Shown here piece by piece: positions 1 to 13,131 of a stretch of 64,000 nucleotides of DNA. The DNA is from Tetranychus cinnabarinus. Lineage: Eukaryota; Arthropoda; Arachnida; Trombidiformes; Tetranychidae. The notes under the pieces are model-generated. The model was not told where the DNA came from. It was given only the letters and a program-made list of their open reading frames with translations, and ran no database searches. The stretch lies in assembly GCA_022266195.1 (NCBI GenBank), contig WHVY01000002.1:14957001-15021000 (forward strand), given 5' to 3'. Position numbers and translations under genes: made by a program. Numbering within the stretch: the stretch's first letter is position 1; the number at the start of each line of letters is the position of its first letter.

Positions 1-3000
1 AAGGAGAAGAAAATTGATCCAAAATATGGATAACCATGTCATTATTCATAATTAATTTCTTTATCCAACAACAGTGAATTAAAATTAACTGTTAAACAAA
101 TGGCCAACTCTTAATTGGCATTCATAGTTGAATGATAGCTCATGAAGAGCAAAAAAAATCGTCTACTCATTGAAATTAATCAGATTGCGGTGAGAAAGTT
201 AGAGTTGAAAAAGAGATAGCAAAAGGTTGCAAGTTAACCAAGTTGCTAATCAATAACAAATTCCAGTCGTTGATCAAATATAAAACTGAACATTTTTTTG
301 AAACAAGTTAATCCAAGCTGGTTAATTAATTTGGATTTAAAAATAACAGTCAAATATAATGAAGCATTCACCTTAATTAAAACTTTGGTAAATCCTGGAG
401 AGAATGATGAATTGGTATGATTGTTACATGTTGATAAAAGTAGAGTTTGAATTGGAAAAGGTGAAGCTAATGGCGTCGATGAGGTTGATGATGAAAATGA
501 TGATGAACCATTAATCAGCTTTGAACGGATTGACGGTTTAATCATTTGTTGGTTTGACCAATAAGATGCATTGATACAGACAATTATTCAACAGTTCAAA
601 GTTGCTTATCTTTTAGGTTAACAAATTAATCATAATACATTTTGTTGAGAAAAGAAAACGTGAAAATGGCAAAGATGATCAAAATTGGCGGCAGAACAAT
701 GGAGAAGGAAAATAACCATTTCTTTGTTTGAAATGTGACGAATGGGTTTAGTTGAAAATGTGAGAACTTATGAGAAACATGAAAATAAAGGTTTACGTTT
801 GAAATGTATCATGATTTTTGTTAAGTGTTAACTGTGCCTATCAAAAATGAATTGTGAATGATTTAAGTAAAATGGAAACATGTTACTGATGTTAAGCATC
901 ATCTACTCAACTTGATCATCATCACCACCAACTATACAATCAACTTTCTTCTCTTTTTTTAGTGCTCAAAGTGATTGTTACCTTAAATTGTTATATTGTT
1001 GGTTTATTCAAGATGGTTCATTTAAATGTGTACAACACTTAAAATAACTGTACTTGGGCCGAATCAAGATTTAATGGTGATAAAAGTGGAACCTTAATTA
1101 CTTCATTAGTAAGTCCATGTTGAATGTATAAATGAAAGAAGAAGAAAAAAAAACTTGAATAATTCTCATTCTTAATTCAATCATTTTTCTCCTTCTCTCG
1201 TATATTCCCCCCATTTTCATGTATTTCATGGTTCTAAATTCATTCTTATGATTTTTTCTTTTCAGTCGTCCATTACTCTTATTGTTACTGAAAATATTGG
1301 TTGATGGTAATGACCAAGAAAAGGATGGACGGAGTAGAAGATGATGGAGAATTGAGGATATTTTAAAGAAAGGTTGGGTCACATGTGAATAATCAAGCTA
1401 GATAGGTAATCAAGTTGGAGAACTGATTAAACCATATTCATCAAATGTCATGGAAGGAAAAAAAGGAAGAAATAAGGATCAAGAAGAATCTGTTTTTTGA
1501 TGGTTTGTCTTGGAAACTGGATAAAGATGATTCAAATTAGGTTCAACTCATTTTTTTCTTACCACCACTCCTACACTCATCCTAATCTGTAGTATTTCAT
1601 TGTTTCTGATTGAATCTGTTCAACAATTAGAGTTAAATTAAGCTACTCATAGTTAGCCTGCATTTCCATATGATCCATTTTAATGTCTTTCAACAAACTT
1701 CCTGGGCGATTTATTGAGGAAAGGCCAATATCAAATGATGATCAATGTACAACAAGACCTAATAAGTAGTCAAGATTATCCCATTGATTAAAAGGCTAGT
1801 CTAACTGTTAACCTTTAGGCTCTCATTATTTGTTAAAATTTGGATTAGTATCCTTTAATATCAAGATGTAGATTTGATGGTTTGAAAAATAATTAATCAC
1901 TATCAAATCAACTCATTGAGAAGAGATGAAAAGTTTAATTTTGCAAGCTCTCTTTCCTATTTTACCATCAATTGCTATTTTGATTCATTATTTGAAGGAA
2001 GAAATGATGAGAAAAGAAAAAAAGAACTTTTCAATCTTCGTTTCTCTTTCAAAACATCATCAACATCACATTAACGCTCATATTTTATGCATAATCTGAT
2101 GTTTTTTTTGTCGAATAGTGAAATGAGCAATTTTCTCTCCTTTCCAACTCTCATTTAACCTACAACCGGACAGTTTAAATACACTTTTGCTTCAATTACA
2201 GAAATCTACTCAATTGACCCCAAGAATTATTCAAAGATTTGCATACAACATAAATCAAGCATAATCAAGGAACCTGATTGCGTTGCGGACAGCCAGTGAT
2301 TACGGACACAATGAAAGTTGGATTCAAAAATAACTACACGATGGATTTGAAAATATTGGACAAGTGTTAATTGTAATGATGCAAATGGTTTAGTTGCCTA
2401 AAATTTTAATGTCATTTAGTTGGTTGGTTTATAAAAAACCAATCTAATTAGTTTATCATCATTATTGCCAACCAATTCAATAATGATTCCAGCAGACTAT
2501 TCGTAGATTGATTATAGATATATTTGACAATCAACACTTAACGTTTAGACCAGTATTAAGTTTGTATTCTCACAATTTAGATCAGTGTTAGCATCATTTG
2601 CTCAATTTTTAGCTAATAACTTTTCTGAAACAGATATAGAATAATCAAACAGCAGTAAATGACTAAACGATACTGATACAATTGCGTCAAGCAGATAATT
2701 TGTTCATCTTTCCGTTTGCTCAATTCACTTTCTAATTGTTGAAAAGTGTCAAATTTGACTGATTGTCATCATGATCGAGACAATTGTTGTCCAATCTCTT
2801 CAACTTTTCACTTCAAGTTAACTAATTTTTTTCGCCTGTCAAAGTGCATAGAAAGTGACGAAAAGCCAACAACAATCAATGGAACAATCAACCCAAGAAG
2901 AACTTGAAAGCAAGGAAGAAAAGGCCGGATTTTACACTCAAATGCATATAAACTATAAAATTGAATAGTTAAAGTGACTCAAAGATGAACCAAGAAAACG

Positions 3001-5380
3001 TTTGTGATACAATAAGTGCTTACCTTGATGTTGCAAGTGTTTAAATGATTAAGGTTTAAAACAGATTGAACACAATTTTTCATTTAAAATGTTGCACTTT
3101 CTCACATACTGTATTGTTATTTCAAGTATTATATTTAATCCCTTTGACAATGAGTAAATTGTTATTCATAACTAATATTGCAAGTTAATCAAGAAAGTTT
3201 ATTACAAAATAAGGAGTCACTATCCGAATGAACAAGGTCAATTCCCTTTCTTGAAATGAATATTGTAAGAGAGAATAAGTTAAACCTGTAAAACATCATG
3301 TAATTTGTTCCTAAAGGTTAACTCTGATAGTTATCTTTATAAAGATGAAACCTCTTCAACAATTTTCAAGACATAACTTTGAGTAATCAATTGTTGTAGG
3401 CGTTTGGATTCAATCAGAAAACATTGTAAAAATTGAACAAAAAAAGTGAATTTGATTGAAATGACTGTTCAATCAATGTTAAATTCAATAATAGACTCTG
3501 TAAATTGACTAGATTTTCACTGACTTTGCTTTTCAATTGAATGATTTTATATGTTGTCCAATGAACCACTGATATTTTATGTTTTTTCTGGATAAGGTGT
3601 GCTTCGCCCTGAGGTAAAAACTCACCTTTTCATTAATAGCAATCCTCTACATTTAATGTGAGCAAAGGTTGAGTTTTGAACAAACACCAAAATTGGGTCA
3701 CTACTTGAGTTGGCCTTAAAAACATTGAGAAACTAAATGATGACCAGGCGCGTTTGACCAACTATATCAATCAAGTTGATGACAGTAAATTGTGAGCAAA
3801 ACGGGAATCAAGCAAACAAAATAATGATAGTTAAATATTAATAGTAACGAATGGAAACAATGATTATGATAATTATGAAGCAACTATGTTGGTGGTTCGC
3901 GAAATGGATAGTTGATTAAAATTTAAAAATAACAATGTCGATGGTTGATAAAATTAGAAAAAATCAACACAACATTGGTTTAAATTTAAGGTTAACTGTG
4001 GAAAGCGTCAAAATTTTCACTGGAAATTGCACAAACTGGGTCAAAGGTTTTCAATAATAGCTAAGGTCAAATGGTAATAACATACAATTACCTATCCATA
4101 ATGATGTTTCACTGGGAAGTGGTTAAATGATGGACACAACAAAGTGATAGAGACAAACAATTATGTAAGAAATAGCTTCAAAAAAGGTTCCTTCCAATTG
4201 TTAATGTTTCAATTGTTTCAATTGATAAATGTATTGTATTGAAACGCAACAATTTGAAATATTTGTCTCATAATTTAAAATATTTTGATTCTGTGGGAAA
4301 AATAAATGTTAACAGCAAAAAAATGGACTAAAATTTTCACCAACAGTTGAGGTTATTGTTTCAAAAACAATTGTTTGTTCAGAGCAATAATCAGAGTAAT
4401 CAAAGTGACCTTAAAAGGTTGCCGTAAAAGGTTGTAAACTTCAACAGTTAATCAAGAAGATCATAAAATGATTTGAATAACATTATTCAAACTTTCAATT
4501 GGACTATTGATTGAAGCTGTTTGAACTATTATTAGTAATCGCAAGTTAACAGTTGGTGTGTTTAACCAGAATTGTTATCAATTCATTTTCTTTCTGCTTG
4601 CTTATCAGATGGTCATTTTGGTCAGTGATTGTTTAAATAAAGGGCAAATATGTAGAGTGATGATCGTCATGATTGTAAACAATAAAGTCTGACATGGTGG
4701 CCTGGAAAAGTGAAATTTAACCTGAGAAATTTTTCCCGTTCATCTTTTTCTTTTGTTGATGTGATTCAACTTGCGTGATCAACATGGCCATGTTTACCTG
4801 AATAAAAGGGCATTTTTCCGTTTCTTTTTCGCCACCATCATCATCTAAATGATCATTTCTCTTTTATTTTTTTTTCAGTCTCCCATGAAGACTCAGGTTT
4901 TATCATAAAACGGTAGTAAAACTTGAATCTTATTGTTGACAAAATATAAAAAATTGAAAATGATAAACTTGAATCAAGTCGGTAACTGTAACTCTCATCA
5001 AAATGATCATCGTTTAAATTATTCTAACCACTTTTTACTATGACTATTCATTAATTTTAATTGTTGACGGACACAGCAATATCTCACAGTTAACAGGACG
5101 GAAGAGGTCATCTTACTGGGAAACAAATAATCAACTAACCAGTGCGTAATAATAATGATAATAACAGTAATCAAGTTAATAACAAATGAAACTGTGTGTT
5201 TAACAATGAGATGAGAAGCCAGCAAGAAAATGCTTCAAAAATTAAGGAAAAATGGATTAATCTTCTTGAAATGAATTGACTTCGTTAGGCGCAATTAATG
5301 GCTTTTAAACGATTCAAAAAGCACTTAGACTTTGATTTATCATCGATTGAAAACGAGAGACAAATTTGACTTTTATTTAC
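1..5380. other. Long non-coding stretch, no certain gene
   Basis: AT-rich sequence with stop codons in all frames and no recognisable protein, RNA or transposon. It lies downstream of the last confident exon of the unrecognised minus-strand gene and may be its intron, 3'UTR or intergenic DNA. Isolated splice-like signals occur (for example a pyrimidine tract plus CAG near 4860-4880 on the plus strand), but none could be linked to a coding exon. One possible minus-strand exon at 372-545 is listed separately. Confidence 0.5.
372..545 (-). CDS. Possible Ser/Thr-rich exon of the neighbouring minus-strand gene
   Basis: An open minus-strand segment encodes a Ser-, Thr- and Pro-rich stretch (residue runs such as SSSFSSSTSSTPLASPFP). 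It ends at a good-looking donor (AAG followed by GTGAATG at 372/371) in phase 0, the same phase in which the large exon ending at 5381 leaves off. The protein style (low complexity, Ser-rich) resembles that exon. The 5' boundary is unclear: no acceptor with a convincing pyrimidine tract is visible, and the nearest AG is in the segment near 520. It could be chance open sequence. Confidence 0.22.
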
Positions 5381-8300
5381 CTTTTCGTTTTCTTTAAGCT
5401 CATGATCATCAGTTATTTTGGCCGTTTTACCTTTGGCCATGTTTTTCATTACTTCTTTAATAATGGTTGGACTCATATGAGATGGTTGATTTTCCTGAGG
5501 AATGTTGTCTGAATGTTCGTTTGATAAAGCTGAATATTCAGTATCATTAGGTGAAATGAGTTGGTCACACAGAGTTGATTTCAATGTTGGTTGAAAGTTA
5601 CCGTTTGATTGTGAGGTTTCACTATTAACGGAATTATTTTCACTTAGAGATGAACAAGTTTGTGTTGTTTGAGAGGATGAAGTTGATTTTGATGATGGAG
5701 TAGAGGGTGATGAGGATGATGTTGGATTAATTAATTTACTTTTGGATTTGACTTGGTCACTAGAACTGGTGTAACTACAACTACTACTTTGATTGTCACC
5801 ACTGCTTAAACTGCCATTGGGCCGATGATATTGGACAGTTACATTGGTTATTGGTGGTGTGAACGGTGGAGTTGCAGTTGAAGTGGGTGAGACTGAAACA
5901 GACGTTAACTTTAATGGTAAACAATAGGAGCAACTTGATTTGCGATTTAAATCACGGCCATGGCTGATGAGAGTAGAAGATGAACTTTTAGATTGACTTG
6001 GATCACGTATCTTTTGCTGATTTGGTCCGTTCTTTATTGGCTTTAATGTTGAGTTGGTTGGTAGTGAATATGGTGCTTCTGGCGGTGTGTAAATTGCTGT
6101 GCAATAGATTGATTCCCGGTGTGATGGTCGAGCCCATCGGTCATACGGATCATTAACAGATGCACTAACTGTGTACCGACGAGGTGGTAAACATGTATTT
6201 GATCGTTTAAGTATTGAGGCTCGAGGATTACAAGTACGATGTGAGGGTATTGGAGGTAGTGATGAAAGAGGTGGCGGTGGTGGTGGAGGTGGTGATGGGA
6301 AAGGAGCAGCTAAAGAATTGGCTGAATAATATAAAGTTGATCGTTGTCTTGATGATGATGATGACGATGATGGTGATGGCTTTTGCTGTCTGTTGATACT
6401 TTTTACTGGTTGCTTCAGGATTTGCTTTGATTGTCCGTTTATCAATCCAACATTTGATTCATTAAATTTGACCGGTAATTGTTTTTGTTGCTGTCGAGAA
6501 TAATGTTGCTGACTATCATTATTTCCAGTGAAATTTGAATATTGATTGTAATTAGGATTATTTGCTTTTACCAATCCAAATATTACTCCATCGCGTGATT
6601 CACTTTTAAATAAGGAAGCACTAAATTGTGATCCATCAAATACGACCGATTGACTCTTGAGGCTAGCCTTTGAGGGTTCACTTTCTGTTGGTCATAATGA
6701 AAAAAAAGAGAGAGAAAAACAAAACGCAAATTAGTGACAGTCATCAACAATTAGTAACACTACGGTAATCCATTGCATGCAATGTATACATTTGTAATAC
6801 AATTGAAAATCAATCGTTAAAGCGTTGTATACTTTCACTGGTCAAATTGATAAGTAACTACAAAACAATTAGCATTTGTAATCCCATGAAATAATGATGT
6901 CAATGGATGAGTCGATCAAATGGGAATCACAAATTGAAAAACACAAATCAACAGTTGAAAATACCTTTCAATTTGAACAATAAAACACGTTTTCAATTGA
7001 AGGAATCAAGTTTGATATTGAATAACAGACTCAATTTTAGAGGTTAAATGTCAACAGAATCAGATATTTTTTTGTTCAAAATAATCAAAGAAATGGTTGA
7101 AATTGTAAACTTGATTGAAATGATGTTTAAATAAAGAATGGCAATGATTATTGAGTATATGAGTGCATTTACGAGTGACCAATCTTTAGACAGAAACGGG
7201 TTTTAAAACACAGTCCAACATACCAGGTAACCAGTCAAATGTTACCCAAAATGATCTCTCTTTTCATTCAAAGCTAACCTTACCTTATTTTACCTTATCA
7301 TTATTTTTCTTGTTTATTCTCATTTTTGATTCTTTTTTCTCTTGACTTTATAATTTCAGTTTGTTATTCAAGAAAAGGTTCATTTTGCTGAGCTTAACTG
7401 TTAAACCTTATTCTGGAAACATTCAATTGGGTTTTATGATGAAAGGTAAGGCTTAATGTATTAATAGTAATCATCATTACCATGATAGATGAAGAAAAGA
7501 CAATTAGTATTGAAAGGTTGATACTTGACACTTGATTAGACAAGGAAAAACATCTACATTAGATTAATAACTTTCTTTTGTTACACATTTTTGGTTAATT
7601 ATACATTTTAAATCACTTTTCAGCAAACAAGGTTGGTTATAAATTATCATCAGAATTGGTTAACTTTTGTTTTCATGGAGAGATTCAGTTATTAGATTGT
7701 AACAAAAAATGTACAGTAAAAGTAAATTATTTCATTAATTAATTAGGTAAAGAAGATAATTAAAGCCAAGCACACCTTTTTGTTGCTTGAAATTTGAAAT
7801 TAAAATGATAGGGAAAAAAATATCAACAGTAAACAACATTGAATTAAGCTAATAAACAAGATAATTAACATAGATTAGTCAATTGTTAAGGGCTTTTCAG
7901 TTAAAAGTAATATTTGTTGACCCAATTTCTGGCTGATGGATGATTTAAATATGAAAATTACAACTGAATCATGATGCACAATATCAATCAGATAGATTTG
8001 ATTTTTGGTTTTTTTAATATTACAGTTGATTTTAATCAGATTAACAGTCGATTAGTTGAAAAGCTTTAAACAAGAGGAATAAGGAATAAATTGTTTGCCT
8101 TGATTGGTGCTTGAGCAAGTCTTAATTGTTGAACAATAATGATCATGAGTAAATGCGATTTAATCATAGCAACAAGATATAATTAAATTGGGTTTTGGTT
8201 TTGCAAGAAAAAAAATGTTAACCATTTTCATGTTGATGAATGTAAATTCAGCTAATTATGATTATGGTAATTATAATTGTTAAAAAAAGCTGAAAATGAT

Positions 8301-11300
8301 GATGATGATGAAGCAAAATTCATTGAGAATCAGAATCATCTGAAAAGCTTGAATCGTGGTAAAGAAAAGTGTAAATTTGTCTAATTATAAGGGTAAAGAT
8401 GTTACCTTTTATTTCCCCTTTCCTTTGACTTTTTTATTATTTATACAAATCAAAGTTAATTGTGGTAGATGGTATAATAACTTTTGATTTATTTATCTGA
8501 TTTATATTGAGCTACGATTAACAGTTATTAATTTAAATGAGAATCAAGAAAAGCCAAGAAGGGTCAACAACGTGAGTAACAAGTCAAAATTTTCTCTCAC
8601 CAAATTCAATTGTTGAGTGTTGAACATGATTAATTTATAAGCTAACTTGGAACACTTGTTACATTTTCATTTGCAAAGTGATTGGGTCGATGATCAAATT
8701 AAAGATGGTTACTAATTGTTGAGTTGATTTTCTGGGTGATGACGATGATGATGATCTGATAATCTGATGGAAATAATAGCAACAATGGTAAAGGTTAACC
8801 CCATTCAAAAATGAAACTTCATCAAGAATATTATTCAGCTAAACATTATACATCTAACTTGGAGCATAAAGATTCATTTTATCGTGAGAGAGCTTTCAAT
8901 CAAATTTAATTATTGATTGACTTGAGCACATAGTAATCAATTGTATTCCAATAATTGAAATCATAAAACATGATCACAAGCATATCCAGAGAATAAAGGT
9001 TGAGAAATAGATTCACCAAACAATGTAAAGCCAACATTCACAAATCAGGCTAAAAAAAGGTTTGGAGAAAGTTGAAATCACAATCAAACCAAGACACAAT
9101 TAACATTTGATTTAGATTGTCACATGTAGGGATGAACAATTTATTCAAAATGTCACTTGATTTAAAATGAAAATCATATTAAAATGAATATAATTGTAGT
9201 TATCTAACATTGCGAGATGAAGCGGACAAAAATGGCAAAAAGAGTTGCTGCAGCCATATTGAAATCTTTGTCATCGTCTTAATCTTCATTGGCTAGAGAT
9301 AACAATTAGGTCTTTCTCATGGGTTACATTGTAAAAAATGGCTTATAAATGCAAGTTTCCCACGTTTTCTGGTTTCTTAATTTTTCCCTCTCAATCCGGT
9401 TTCGTCTTTAATTTTACTTAAAATCCTTTTGTTTTATCCATTAGATAACATAAAATTAAAGATTCTAAGGAAAATCTAGTTTCTAACCAAGTTAATTCAT
9501 CATTCATCAGTATTATTTGTCTTATTTTGTGCTAATAAAGTTTTTTTCCGACGGAGAAAAGATTAAACCAAACAACAATGTGAATGAATACGAATTTGGA
9601 TGAGTTTAAACAACACTTCAATTGTCTTGAAAAAACATGGATGTTATTTGCACAAAAAGAGTTAATTGCTGGTAATAACTAAAAAGCAAATGAAGTCGTT
9701 CAAGTCAGTTATTATGATCCGTGTTCATCATAATTCTGGTCACTTGAAATTCACCTACACTAACAATGAGACCAACCAATATGAAGGCAACATTTAGTGT
9801 AAACTTCTTACCTTAAAGATGTTTCAAGTGCTATTATCCACTGTAGTGTTCAATCACAAAACTGTCGTATGGAATTTAGAATCCGTTAACATAAAATGAT
9901 CAACCTGATATATCACAATGGAACCAGTGAATTAAGTGCTCAAAAATTTCACTGTAACACAATAACAACATACACAAAACAAGGAATCAAGGTAAGTGTA
10001 AAACTCGAACGTGTATCAACTGTTGATTGTTGCAAGCAAAATGTTATCCAGTTAACAGGCACAGAAAGTTGATGTTTAAAGATGAGGTTCTCAAATGAAA
10101 CTGATTTGCTTTTGTTTAATATGAGAATCAAAAAAATGTTAACTTTCAAGAATGATAAAGTAAAGACGAAAAGATGATTATCAACAAATCTGTAACCGTT
10201 ATTGAAACATAAAAAAAAAGATAGATGTTTATGTTAATGTGATTGCGGTGATTTAAGGTGATTTTTTGTAAACTGACCGGCTTATTTTTAGATTTTGCGA
10301 TGAAAAAACAAGCCTGCAAACAAGGTAACAAAAAATAAGGGAGATTGAAAAGTAAGGTAAAGGAAGATACAAGGAGAGAGATGAAGAGGATGGAAGATGG
10401 GAGGGATGAGAGAGAAAAGACACTCAAGGAACGTATCGGGCGTATCCGATGTGCTTTCCCTTTGACAGTAACAACCATTTTTTTGTTGAAGAACAGAATT
10501 GTTCTACGAAATTATCTTCCATATTGATTATTTCAATGTTAACGTATTCACTAAGATTTACATTTTCTTTTGTTTCTCTCTCTTCTATCCATTTTTTGAA
10601 CGCTTTCCTGAACACAATTGTCATCGACTTGTATAATAAACTTTTAACACTATTAAATGTCTTTAAGATGGATAAACAAAAAACATGATGGTGATGATGA
10701 CGAAGATAATGATGGTGAAGACGATGGTGATTATTGTGATAATGGTAATTATGGGGACAGTGATTGTGATACATAATTAGACTGGTCCCTCTTCACCTTG
10801 TACACATTGTTTAACTGAAATGGTCAGGTAAGTGTTTAACTTTTTTTTTCTTCCTAACATTTCTATTAATATCTTGATTAAGAAACTCTGGTTAATGTGT
10901 CAATTATTTTGCCTTATACACAGGGATAATCACTTTCAGGATAATTTTCACTAAATTTGGTGGTTTTATTGTTTGGTGACAATTTAAAGATCAGGTAAAT
11001 GGCTTGAAATCTGTTTTAATGTCAACCTTTTCTTCTTATGGCCGTTGCTGTTGGATTGATATCACAAAAGCGGAAATGTTGAACTTTCAAGTTAACTGCT
11101 CTTGAATTATCCTAATTAGATGGTGATTATGATGAGTAGATAAATAATTGAGAAATATTAGAAGCTCCAGAATAACTTTTAATAAAATGAAAAGCTAAAG
11201 GGCTAGGTGAAAGGATTAAGCGCGAATTTGATTAAATAATTGTAACAATTTACTAATGTTATAGCTTTTTTCATGATAATTGGATGAAACAATAATTAAA

Positions 11301-13131
11301 TTGTTTTTCATCTTCTTTGCGTAAATATATAAATGTCCTCACGCGATTACCTTGTTTGCTTAATGAATTTAATTGTATGTTTGATTCAGTAATTGGTTGT
11401 AATATTAATGAAAATAACATTTGTAATCAATCTAGGTGCAACGGTTTACTGGGGATCAAAAGTGCCACAGGATATTGACGTTCAACCAAAGGACCAGAAA
11501 ATAGACTGAAAAATGAGTTTGATTTGGCGAAGGATACAGAAAAGCTCATGAAATTAGACGTATAACGATGGAAAGGCTACGCTTGATTCAAGTGTTATCT
11601 TAAAGTGCGTCACGAAATGTTCAGAGTGTGAAGCAGGATCGAAAATTCAGATATTTTGACTCGTATTAGTCTTCGATAATCAATCTAAATCCATATTTTG
11701 ATCGTTACATTCTTAGTGAATTGTGACTGACCTCACATTTGATGACAGTTTCATTTTTGTCAAAAGCACCCGTCAAATTATGCGAGACTGCTTACGATTA
11801 TTGCTTTGTATTGTCAAAAAGTAATGACGGAATCTTTTGCAAATCTAATTCAGATTTTACTACGGATTATTTTATAGTGAAATATGATGAAACCTGATTA
11901 TCAAGGTAGGTTTAGTCACATCAAATAATGGTCTAACCTTTAGGCATGGCATGTGAAGTGTGTCTGATAGAACTATCATCATAACAATAATCCAGTGACA
12001 ACGGTTGAGACCATTTAACTGTTGAAGGTACTTTCTTGCCTACCAGTGAATCGTCTTTCACCATTAAAGCCACAACACGCTCTCCTCTATGGTTCACATC
12101 AGTTGTACTGAGGTTTGAGTCGACAGCCAGAGAGAAGAAAAAATACGAGGAAAAAAATGATTAATGAGTAAAATTAAAAGATAAAACGGAAATTTAAAGA
12201 AACGAATAATAAGAAAGGAAAGAAAAAGAAGAATAAATGTCATGCAAGAATAAATTGATGTCTGCAATCAAAGTTAATATTGTGGTTTTTAGTCTCTTTT
12301 ATTTTTGGGTGGATCCAGCGAAAATACAAAATAATACAAATTGTAGTTGAATTTGCCATTTTAAAACATTTCAAGATGAAAATTTAAAACAATTTAATGT
12401 AACTTGGACTTCAAATCTATTTTCAAGATTCAAAAAAAAAAGAAAGCTGGAAAAGCTATTGCAGTTATCAACAGGTTAATAATAGACCGACTATCTCGGG
12501 AAAGTAAATTTTGTCGATTAAAGTAGATTGAGACAATTATTGAGCTATCTCTATGTTTGAACGATTGAATCGCTAATATATTAGTAAGATAATTTGGAGA
12601 TGAGCAAGGTACTCTTGAAACTAAAGGAGGAACTCAATTGTATCAGCTTTTTCTTTCAATTTAAACCTTCCATCATGATAGAAATGTTTGTTTCGTGTAA
12701 AGTGACTAACCTTTTGTGATGGAGTAGCTGTTTTTGATATAATGATGAAGATCTTTGAAGTCGAATTGCATTAACTTGGCCATTTAGTTTGACTCTTTCA
12801 CCATTCTCATCACCATTTGAGTAGCCCGTCCAAACACTGACCGATCCATTATGTTTATTTCTCTTCAATGGATCAACTGGCAACAAAAGAAGGGAAATAA
12901 AGAGATGAAAGATCATCATTTCACAAGAAAACATTAAAAAATGAAAGTTAATGACACCAAGATTAAAAGTTGAATATTAACTGTTTCAAAAATTAGCACA
13001 CAATTGAACAATCATTACCTCGTGAATATCCATATGAATACAAATCTGGTCCAGAGGGTGTTTGCACAGGGAAATGGTTGATTGAATGAGTTCGGTAGAG
13101 TCTTGGTCGATCCCTTGGTTGGTCATAATTC
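5381..13131 (-). CDS. Unrecognised multi-exon gene, large disordered Ser/Pro-rich protein (partial model)
   Basis: Four minus-strand exons join in one frame: 13131-13019, 12876-12711, 12107-11938 and 6684-5381. Each has an AG acceptor and GT donor (GTAATG, GTTAGT, GTTAGA, GTAAAT), mostly with pyrimidine-rich acceptor tracts, and the split codons match at every junction (1+2, 2+1, 1+2 bases). The first exon contains NYDQPRDRPRLYRTHSINHF, the second VSVWTGYSNGDENGERV, the third a stretch ending HTSHAMPK. The 1.3-kb exon encodes a long low-complexity region with poly-Ser, a run of eight prolines, QQ-rich patches and the motif RASILKRSNTCLPPRRYTVS. I recognise no domain; poly-Pro could bind SH3, WW or EVH1 modules (inference). 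The start exon was not found. If the last donor is not used, the frame runs on to a stop at 5285. The 5.25-kb third intron may hide further exons. Confidence 0.62.
6685..11937. other. Large intron of the unrecognised gene
   Basis: AT-rich, no convincing exon seen. It holds short GAT/GAA microsatellites (near 8290-8320, 8730-8760 and 10680-10750) and short chance reading frames over them. Around 11430-11700 the base composition changes to more GC, and a short plus-strand reading frame with balanced codons appears (about 23 codons from 11438) before a stop. I could not identify it; it may be a decayed mobile-element fragment. Confidence 0.4.
10675..10765. repeat. GAT/GAAGAT trinucleotide microsatellite
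   Basis: Imperfect run of GATGAT, GAAGAT and GGTGAT units. The reading frames across it (His-rich on the minus strand) are products of the repeat and are not genes. Confidence 0.7.

Noticed and set aside
10345..10774. Overlapping frames on both strands
   Set aside because: Low-complexity products of GAT and GAA microsatellites (His-rich on one strand).
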